DNA of 6,100 bases from Prevotellaceae bacterium (GTDB taxonomy: Bacteria; Bacteroidota; Bacteroidia; Bacteroidales; UBA932), in contig JAISSE010000202.1 of NCBI GenBank assembly GCA_031273285.1, forward strand, positions 1-6,100, given 5' to 3'. Below are positions 1 through 4,702 of the stretch, piece by piece. How positions within the stretch are numbered: position 1 is the first letter of the stretch; each line of letters begins with the position of its first letter. A program made the translations under genes and the position numbers. The notes below the pieces were generated by a model, which was not told the DNA's origin, made no database searches, and saw nothing but the letters and a program-made list of their open reading frames with translations.

Positions 1-230
1 TATGATACGAGTACCGTTATGATTGAGAATAAAATAATTATGCCGAATACAAACATCGAACCGTTTAACAGCAGGGAAGCGATGTCCCGAACTTTTTCCG
101 AAGCGTCGGAATCGACATACCTCCCGACAAGGAATACAAACGCAAGGACAATGAAAAACGTTACCCGCACGTGCATCTTTCTGCGGATATATTTCAGTCC
201 GCGACAAAAAAAATCTATTGACTTTCTCAC
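1..230 (-). CDS. Partial membrane protein of unknown function (N-terminal part only; 3' end outside window)
   Basis: The minus strand is open from a GTG at 230-228 to the window edge: 76 codons, no stop. The product begins MRKSIDFFCRGLKYIRRKMH (GTG read as Met), a basic N-terminus. Two hydrophobic stretches follow, at about residues 23-36 (TFFIVLAFVFLVG) and 58-76 (SMFVFGIIILFSIITVLVS). A short charged loop (about 37-50, RYVDSDASEKVRD) separates them. This looks like a two-helix start to an inner-membrane protein with a cytoplasmic N-terminus. I chose GTG because an in-frame TAA lies just upstream and no ATG occurs before codon 19; that ATG (176-174) is the alternative start and would remove the basic leader. 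It lies 60 nt downstream of the sppA stop on the same strand with no visible terminator between, so it is probably read from the sppA promoter. I do not recognise the family. It is not LpxK by its N-terminus. Confidence 0.62.
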   Translation of the reverse strand, partial: MRKSIDFFCRGLKYIRRKMHVRVTFFIVLAFVFLVGRYVDSDASEKVRDIASLLLNGSMFVFGIIILFSIITVLVS

Positions 231-290
231 TGTTACAAAAAATATTTACCGGAATTAAAGAACAGGCATACTGCAAAATCCATTGTCGAA

Positions 291-2012
291 CTATTCTATT
301 GTTATTTCGTAAGGCAATTTTGCCATCATGCCGTAATTTTTCAAACTGCTCATCAGATATTCGTAATGTTTCAATGTTGCAGACAGTTCGCTGTTCGCCG
401 AGCCGGACACCTTTGTTTCTATGGATTTAAGTATCATTTCGAATGTACTTAATTCTCTGGGCAGTTCCAGAAGCGTATAGTCCGAAATGTCGGCAAGTCT
501 TGCGGCTTCTTCGACGGCTTCCGCGATGCCGCCGAAATAGTCTATCAGCCCTATATCCAACGCATTTACTCCGCTCCAGACTCGTCCCTGACCTATGCTG
601 TCCGCTTTTTCCGCGGAGATATTTCGGAAGGTTGCAACTTTATCTATGAATTTCGAATAAACATATTCTACCGATTTTTGGAGATAATCTTTTTCCGCCG
701 GTTTCAACGGACGGGTAACGGACGGAAAATCGGCGTGTTCGTTGGTTTTCACCACATCAAACGTTATGCCGAGTTTGTCTTTTGCCGCTTTGCCGAAATC
801 GGGCAGCATCATGAACACGCCAATCGAACCGGTGATGGTTGTGTGATGAGCAAAAATTTTATGACTTGGAGCCGATATCCAGTAACCTCCCGATGCGGCA
901 AGGTCGCCCATGGAAATCACCACCGGTTTCGTCTGTTTGGTGAGTTCCAGTTCGCGGGCAATAATTTCCGATGCCGCGGCGCTGCCTCCGGGCGAATTTA
1001 CTCTGAAAACAACCGCTTTAACCGTCGAATCATTGCGGGCTGCCCTAATGACGGAGACCATATTTTTCGACATTATGTCCGTTTCGCCTTCGCCGGAAAT
1101 AATCTCGCCGGATGCGTAGACAAGCGCTATTTTATCGCTTTTCGTATCCGTCGAAACGGGTCTGACGTAATATTTCGAAATATCCACCGTGTTTAAAGCC
1201 GTACCTCCGCTGTATTTCCGCAGTTCCGCCAGCACTTCGTCCTCGTACAGCAGTTTGTCCACAAAGTTTTTGTTCATGGCGTCTTCGGCAAATGTCAGTT
1301 CAATATTGTCGGCTGTTTTGTTCAGATCTTCGGGATTTATGTCCCGCGCCTCGCTGATGGTTTGCAGAATGAAATTCCATATCGACCCCATGTATTCCAT
1401 GATTTGAGCTTTGCTTTCCTCACTCGCGCTGTTAAGGATGAGAGGTTCTATTGCCGACTTGAATTTGCCGTGACGAATGATTTGCACATCTATTCCGAGT
1501 TTGTCCAAAAGTCCCTTGAAGAAGGTTATTTCCGAACTTATTCCCCTGAAATCCACGCTTCCGAACGGGTTCAGGTATATTTTATCGGCAATCGTTGCCA
1601 GATAATATGCCTTTTGTGAATAATATTCGGCATAAGCCAAAACGTATTTCCCCGACTGTTTGAAACTTGTCAGGGCATTCCGTATCTCCTCAACCGAAGC
1701 AATTCCGGCGTCAATACTCGAAAGTTCAAGATATATGCCTTTGATGCGCGGGTCGTACTTTGCCCGTTCTATCCCGAAAAGGATATGGTTCAGTCCCATA
1801 TTGCTTTCGATACTCAAACTCGACAGGTTAATCGACGGCATTCCGGCACGGTCGACGAGCGGCTTGTCCAGCGATATTTTCAATATCGAATTGTTTTTCA
1901 CGATTACAGGCTCCGAAAAATTGACCGACAGCAACAGCATAAAAAAGACTATCATAAACACAATAAACACACCCAGTACGGATGCAAGCAACATTTTGAG
2001 AAAATTTTTCAT
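291..2012 (-). CDS. sppA: Signal peptide peptidase SppA, long (67K, protease IV) type
   Basis: This is a complete 573-residue serine protease of family S49, the enzyme that cuts signal peptides left in the cytoplasmic membrane after export. Residues 7-30 form a single hydrophobic N-terminal anchor. Two tandem S49-like domains follow. The N-terminal one (about 75-265) carries HGKFKSAIEP at 181-190; Lys185 aligns with the catalytic lysine (Lys209 of the E. coli enzyme). The C-terminal one (about 293-505) carries VNSPGGSAAA (338-347) and GDLAASGGYWIS (369-380); Ser374 aligns with the nucleophile (Ser409 in E. coli). TGSIGVF (394-400) and the KLGITFDVVKT segment are also typical. Split placement of Lys and Ser across the two halves is the signature of the long form, and 573 residues is normal for it. 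The tail after about 510 is less conserved. The ATG at 2012-2010 leads straight into the anchor and is preceded by no Shine-Dalgarno, as usual in Bacteroidetes. Nothing is missing or disrupted. Confidence 0.96.
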   Translation of the reverse strand: MKNFLKMLLASVLGVFIVFMIVFFMLLLSVNFSEPVIVKNNSILKISLDKPLVDRAGMPSINLSSLSIESNMGLNHILFGIERAKYDPRIKGIYLELSSIDAGIASVEEIRNALTSFKQSGKYVLAYAEYYSQKAYYLATIADKIYLNPFGSVDFRGISSEITFFKGLLDKLGIDVQIIRHGKFKSAIEPLILNSASEESKAQIMEYMGSIWNFILQTISEARDINPEDLNKTADNIELTFAEDAMNKNFVDKLLYEDEVLAELRKYSGGTALNTVDISKYYVRPVSTDTKSDKIALVYASGEIISGEGETDIMSKNMVSVIRAARNDSTVKAVVFRVNSPGGSAAASEIIARELELTKQTKPVVISMGDLAASGGYWISAPSHKIFAHHTTITGSIGVFMMLPDFGKAAKDKLGITFDVVKTNEHADFPSVTRPLKPAEKDYLQKSVEYVYSKFIDKVATFRNISAEKADSIGQGRVWSGVNALDIGLIDYFGGIAEAVEEAARLADISDYTLLELPRELSTFEMILKSIETKVSGSANSELSATLKHYEYLMSSLKNYGMMAKLPYEITIE

Positions 2013-2065
2013 ATATCCATTAAATTAAATTGTTTTCCGCTATATCATTACTCAATTATCAACAG

Positions 2066-2083
2066 TACGGTAAAATCACCGTA
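2066..2083 (-). other. Small inverted repeat in the sppA leader, near the predicted transcription start
   Basis: TACGGT (2066-2071) and ACCGTA (2078-2083) form a perfect 6-bp inverted repeat with a 6-nt loop. It lies a few bases downstream of the sppA -7 box, so it would fold at the extreme 5' end of the sppA mRNA, or serve as a small operator-like palindrome. A 5' stem that protects the mRNA is one possibility. No T tract follows, so it is not a terminator. A 6-bp repeat can occur by chance. Confidence 0.35.
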
Positions 2084-2092
2084 AATTCGGGG

Positions 2093-2124
2093 CAAAGGTA
2101 AGAAGAATTTATCGAAGTATCAAA
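2093..2124 (-). promoter_or_regulatory. Predicted Bacteroidetes-type promoter for sppA
   Basis: Read on the minus strand, TTTG (2124-2121) is followed after exactly 20 nt by TACCTTTG (2100-2093). This matches the Bacteroidetes primary sigma factor pattern: -33 TTTG and -7 TAnnTTTG. Transcription would begin about 5-9 nt further on, near 2085, giving a leader of about 75 nt before the sppA ATG at 2012. Both elements are exact and properly spaced, and the site lies upstream of a real gene in the right direction. It probably also drives the downstream membrane-protein gene. Confidence 0.75.
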
Positions 2125-2160
2125 ATATGGTATCCACAAATGGTTTTTTTTACTTTTTTT

Positions 2161-2229
2161 ATCCACGAATTTCACGAATAACACGAATCTTATCCACGAA
2201 TAACACGAATTTTATCGAATAACACGAAT
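2161..2229. repeat. Tandem repeat tract 1: 9-bp period, core CACGAAT
   Basis: The 7-mer CACGAAT occurs exactly at 2164, 2173, 2182, 2195, 2204 and 2223, with a degenerate copy (ATCGAAT) at 2214. Successive offsets are 9, 9, 13, 9, 10 and 9 bp. The two variable bases between cores are mostly TT or AA. A larger unit, ATAACACGAAT, recurs at 2178, 2200 and 2219, showing that a block of about 20 bp was also duplicated. ATCCACGAA appears twice (2161 and 2192). Most copies contain in-frame TAA in one frame, so the tract is not coding. Confidence 0.88.
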
Positions 2230-2232
2230 TTT

Positions 2233-2253
2233 AAAAAATCCTTCGGATTTTTT
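2233..2253. terminator. Perfect terminator-like hairpin between divergent genes
   Basis: AAAAAATCC (2233-2241), loop TTC (2242-2244) and GGATTTTTT (2245-2253) form a perfect 9-bp stem ending in six Ts. This is a small intrinsic-terminator shape, symmetric enough to work on either strand. It is oddly placed: both flanking genes point away from it and no gene is seen reading into it. It may stop spurious antisense transcription between the promoters, end a short unannotated transcript, or simply be part of the repeat cassette. The A/T pairs make the stem weak, so termination itself is a guess. Confidence 0.5.
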
Positions 2254-2264
2254 CGCTTCGCGCT

Positions 2265-2327
2265 GTTCATCGTTCATCGTTTATAGTTCATCGTTTATAG
2301 TTTTTCGTTCATCGTTTATAGTTTTTC
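2265..2327. repeat. Tandem repeat tract 2: nine perfectly phased 7-bp units
   Basis: The 63 bp divide without remainder into nine heptamers beginning GTT. There are three unit types: A is GTTCATC, B is GTTTATA and C is GTTTTTC. The order is A A B A B C A B C, at 2265, 2272, 2279, 2286, 2293, 2300, 2307, 2314 and 2321. Phase is never lost, which points to growth by slippage or unequal exchange of whole units; the terminal A-B-C triplet is itself duplicated as a 21-bp block. A 7-bp period shifts reading frame with each copy, so the tract is not coding. Confidence 0.92.
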
Positions 2328-2341
2328 TGCGCATGATTGTA

Positions 2342-2389
2342 AATCCTGAAAATCCTGTTAATCCTGTGAAAAAAATCCTGTGAAAAATC
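2342..2389. repeat. Tandem repeat tract 3: 9-bp period, core AATCCTG
   Basis: AATCCTG occurs exactly at 2342, 2351, 2360 and 2374, with a truncated copy (AATC) at 2386. The first three are spaced 9 bp apart. The fourth is 14 bp on because of an extra five As. The two linking bases are AA, TT, TG and TG. The tract is non-coding and I see no functional motif in it. Confidence 0.85.
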
Positions 2390-2392
2390 TCA

Positions 2393-2430
2393 TTTTCAAT
2401 TTTCAATTCACAATTTTCAATTATTTTCAA
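2393..2430. repeat. Tandem repeat tract 4: 7-bp period, core TTTTCAA
   Basis: TTTTCAA occurs at 2393, 2400, 2414 and 2424, with a variant TTCACAA filling the slot at 2407. The first four units are in perfect 7-bp phase; the last is displaced by three bases (TTA). The tract runs directly into the promoter region of the next gene, so it occupies the place where upstream promoter contacts would lie. Confidence 0.85.
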
Positions 2431-2431
2431 T

Positions 2432-2472
2432 TATTTTTGTAAATTTGCGGTTTATTTTGAACATTATATTTG
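2432..2472 (+). promoter_or_regulatory. Promoter region of the exported-protein gene, with three TAnnTTTG boxes
   Basis: Three exact matches to the Bacteroidetes -7 box TAnnTTTG lie before the ATG at 2477: TATTTTTG (2432-2439), TAAATTTG (2440-2447, directly abutting the first) and TATATTTG (2465-2472). The first would give a 5' leader of about 30 nt, the second about 23 nt. The third has a TTTG 17 nt upstream (2444-2447) but would start transcription at or next to the ATG. The first two lack a TTTG at the expected upstream distance because repeat tract 4 lies there. The region is A+T-rich, so at least one match could be chance; which box is used cannot be told by eye. Confidence 0.6.
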
Positions 2473-2476
2473 TGAA

Positions 2477-4546
2477 ATGAAAAAGATATTTATTACTTTG
2501 TTACTACTTGCGGGGTTTTATGTAAACTCTAAGGCACAGGCAATTGAGACACGAATGTGTTTCGCCGATACGACGGCTTTTCCTTTTTCGGGAGAATGGC
2601 AGTACTTGTCCACCGACATATTTTTGTTCAACGGACATCAGTTCGATAAGGTAATCAACGACATATACCTGCCGAGTACGAAGAAAGGCAGGAAGAGGAT
2701 ACTTGCCAACGAAAAACTGGAATATCTGTACATCACGGCACAGTTGATGAACGTCAAGTACTTTGGCGACAACGATGTGGTTTATCCGTTATACAATTTC
2801 CAGATATCCAACGAAAATGATTCCAAATATCAGACTTTTGTAAGCGAAAACATCGAAGCCATCCGTATAATCGACAATCTGCCGCTGTATTCCGCCGGCA
2901 ACAATATCGACGCCAAAATAGACGTGAAAGCATTGACGTCAAGCGATAAAGACAATATTATGGGATTCTTCGGCAAGCAGTTGCAGAATCTGGCGCAAAC
3001 AGGCGGTTTCGGCAAGCCCATTCTGGCGCTTATCGGCGAAATGGGCAATTTCATCGAATCCAACGCAAAGAAAAAGGAATACCGTTTCAGTTCGACGATA
3101 AGACTGTTCGAGCAGAAAAATTTCGACACGCGCCTCCATTCGATACGTATTTACATGATGGTTACGCCGAACACGCCTACCGTAAGAATGAACACCGCCG
3201 CTCTTGCCAAGTTTATGGATACCTGCACGGTAACCGAACTGACCAAGGGCGATTTGGAGAAACTGCTGCCGTACAGAACATATCCTCTGATTGTTGTTGC
3301 CAACTACAAGTCCCTGTATCAACTGGACGGCATCAGCGGCGACGAGGTGAATTTTGCAAATATCGACAAGCGCAAGGTCAATGTGGAGAACAACTACAGA
3401 GACAAACTGATAAGCGACGAAACATACCGGCAGGAAAAAACCTTTACCGATTTCCTCACTATCTTTGCCAATTTCAAGAGCCAGATAGAGTTATACACGC
3501 TTAACGCGCGAACGGGAAATATCGACGCGGCAAACAATGCTTTGGGAAGCATCGTGCAGTCGTATGTGGGTTTGCTTACAGAATATAATCTGATTAACTT
3601 CAAGTACAGGGATAACAACATTTTCATCAAGTCGTTCAAATCCGAATACGCTTCGATTATTGACTTTGCCTCATACTATCTCGAAAACGACCCGATTCTG
3701 AGAGGGATGAAAGTCATGTGCACCACTTTGATTGACCTGAACAGGAGCGGTATTCCGCTGAAACCGGCAGATCAGGAAAATGCGTTGCGAAACCTTAGGC
3801 ACAGAGACAACATCAGCGGGGATTTCAATACCAAAACAAAAGAAGGACAGAATATTGCAACACTGGTGCAGCAGATGGAAAATTCGCTGTTTGCTCAGGA
3901 ATTTAACCCTCTAATAGCAAAGCTCAATTCGACGCCCGTTACGGAAGATGTCAAGGATGAGAATTTTGTTCTGTTAAGCGAAAAAATGTCCGCAACCTCC
4001 TGCCAGATATGCAGGGACAGGGCGCAGGATGCTATCAAGCACTACTATAACCGTCTGGAAGATGTGCAAAAAGCAAACAGACTGAAAGAATATACCGAGC
4101 TGGCGCGAAATGCCGAAATGTCGCTTTTCAATTACGGGAAAACGCTTGTCCTGCTGAAAAACAACATAAACCGGTATCCGCAGGGGTCGATGGAGTTTAA
4201 TACCTACAGCCGCAGAATCGCCGAAATCGAAAGAGACATCAATAATATAAAGGATATTGTCGCCGTAAACATGAACGACAAAAATTCGCAGGCAATAGAA
4301 TCCGTAAATGCCAAAATCCTCAATTACACCGAGTCCGTAAATGCAAATATCGAATTTATCCGACAGAACAGCCCCGCCCTGCTGGAGGAACCGAAACCGG
4401 AAGAACCTCAACCGGAGGCGATTAAAACGGACGACGCGAATACGGCGGTAGAAACGGGCGGCGAAGAGGAAAATCCGTGTCCGAACGACGGTAAAAATGC
4501 CGAAAAACAGGCTGCACAGAGTGTTTTTCGGCAGATTTTCCGGTAA
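2477..4546 (+). CDS. Exported protein of unknown function, 689 residues
   Basis: I do not recognise the family. Residues 1-22 form a clear Sec signal peptide: K2 K3, hydrophobic core 4-16, and an AQA site, so cleavage probably follows Ala22. There is no lipobox cysteine and no later membrane segment, so the mature protein should be periplasmic or otherwise outside the inner membrane. Residues 25-240 look mixed and globular, with a Gly-rich, weakly hydrophobic stretch at 164-192. From about 305 it reads as mainly helical. Residues 500-632 are Lys/Glu/Asn-rich and probably long helices or coiled coil. The tail (636-667) is Pro/Glu-rich and acidic (EEPKPEEPQPE), followed by a basic end (FRQIFR). 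Six cysteines are present, two as CQIC at 509-512; no histidine follows, so this is not a haem site. No known catalytic motif and no Por secretion-signal domain were seen. The ATG is chosen because it leads straight into the signal peptide. No frameshift is apparent, and base composition resembles the neighbouring genes. Confidence 0.9.
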   Translation: MKKIFITLLLLAGFYVNSKAQAIETRMCFADTTAFPFSGEWQYLSTDIFLFNGHQFDKVINDIYLPSTKKGRKRILANEKLEYLYITAQLMNVKYFGDNDVVYPLYNFQISNENDSKYQTFVSENIEAIRIIDNLPLYSAGNNIDAKIDVKALTSSDKDNIMGFFGKQLQNLAQTGGFGKPILALIGEMGNFIESNAKKKEYRFSSTIRLFEQKNFDTRLHSIRIYMMVTPNTPTVRMNTAALAKFMDTCTVTELTKGDLEKLLPYRTYPLIVVANYKSLYQLDGISGDEVNFANIDKRKVNVENNYRDKLISDETYRQEKTFTDFLTIFANFKSQIELYTLNARTGNIDAANNALGSIVQSYVGLLTEYNLINFKYRDNNIFIKSFKSEYASIIDFASYYLENDPILRGMKVMCTTLIDLNRSGIPLKPADQENALRNLRHRDNISGDFNTKTKEGQNIATLVQQMENSLFAQEFNPLIAKLNSTPVTEDVKDENFVLLSEKMSATSCQICRDRAQDAIKHYYNRLEDVQKANRLKEYTELARNAEMSLFNYGKTLVLLKNNINRYPQGSMEFNTYSRRIAEIERDINNIKDIVAVNMNDKNSQAIESVNAKILNYTESVNANIEFIRQNSPALLEEPKPEEPQPEAIKTDDANTAVETGGEEENPCPNDGKNAEKQAAQSVFRQIFR

Positions 4547-4558
4547 AATCAAACGGAT

Positions 4559-4581
4559 TTCGATAAAAAATTATTATCGAA
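4559..4581. other. Inverted repeat just after the exported-protein gene
   Basis: TTCGATAA (4559-4566) and TTATCGAA (4574-4581) form a perfect 8-bp stem with a 7-nt loop, 12 nt after the stop codon. Only a short T run follows (4582-4584), so it is at best a weak terminator. It could instead protect the mRNA 3' end from exonucleases. The perfect stem makes chance less likely, but A/T pairs dominate it. Confidence 0.5.
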
Positions 4582-4616
4582 TTTATGTCTGAAAATCAAG
4601 CGATAGGCAATAAAAA

Positions 4617-4652
4617 TCGACCGCTGCGGTCGAAAAAATTCGGATTTTTTTT
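4617..4652 (+). terminator. Double hairpin with T tract: likely terminator of the exported-protein gene
   Basis: Two adjacent inverted repeats are visible. TCGACCG (4617-4623) pairs with CGGTCGA (4627-4633) around the loop CTG, giving a G+C-rich 7-bp stem. AAAAAAT (4633-4639) pairs with ATTTTTT (4644-4650) around TCGG, and the run of eight Ts continues to 4652. On the plus strand the whole could act as an intrinsic terminator for the upstream gene. The first stem is also flanked on its left by five As (4612-4616), so on the minus strand it is a hairpin followed by Ts and could stop transcription coming from the right. The end of the T run is shared with the -33 box of the next promoter. Confidence 0.6.
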
Positions 4653-4680
4653 GTTCATCACGAAAAATGTCCTATTTTTG
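4650..4680 (+). promoter_or_regulatory. Predicted Bacteroidetes-type promoter for pepP
   Basis: TTTG (4650-4653) is followed after 19 nt by TATTTTTG (4673-4680), an exact fit to -33 TTTG / -7 TAnnTTTG. The start of transcription should lie near 4687, giving a short leader of about 16 nt before the ATG at 4703. That leader is A+T-rich without a Shine-Dalgarno, which is normal in this phylum. The promoter implies that pepP is expressed independently of the gene before it. Confidence 0.78.
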
Positions 4681-4702
4681 AGGAAAAATATTCTCTATTA
4701 TT

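Larger units (their letters stand above)
2125..2431. other. Repeat-filled non-coding core of the divergent intergenic region
   Basis: No open frame of convincing length or composition lies between the sppA promoter and the promoter region of the 689-residue protein gene. Apart from a T-rich lead-in at 2143-2160, nearly all of it consists of four consecutive short tandem repeat tracts and one perfect hairpin, listed separately. The tracts have different units and periods (9, 7, 9, 7), so they are not one array. The DNA is A+T-rich compared with the genes on either side. It is neither CRISPR-like (no spacers) nor IS-like (no long terminal inverted repeats or transposase). Confidence 0.8.

Noticed and set aside
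19..258. A 79-codon plus-strand frame at the left edge
   Set aside because: Its composition is unlike an exported or soluble protein. The opposite strand in the same place gives a coherent two-helix membrane protein in line with sppA.
678..1196. A 172-codon plus-strand frame inside sppA
   Set aside because: It is antisense to the catalytic domain of sppA, and its Arg/Phe/Asn-rich product matches nothing. It is a shadow.
2161..2430. CRISPR array
   Set aside because: Units are only 7-9 bp, adjoin without unique spacers and differ in sequence from tract to tract; no cas gene is present.
2477..2560. Lipoprotein signal on the exported protein
   Set aside because: The first cysteine is residue 28, after a normal AQA cleavage site and without a preceding lipobox, so signal peptidase I cleavage fits better.
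3974..4552. A 192-codon minus-strand frame over the 3' end of the exported-protein gene
   Set aside because: The product is an Arg/Phe/Val-rich shadow without a domain. The plus-strand frame has a signal peptide and a promoter region and explains the sequence.
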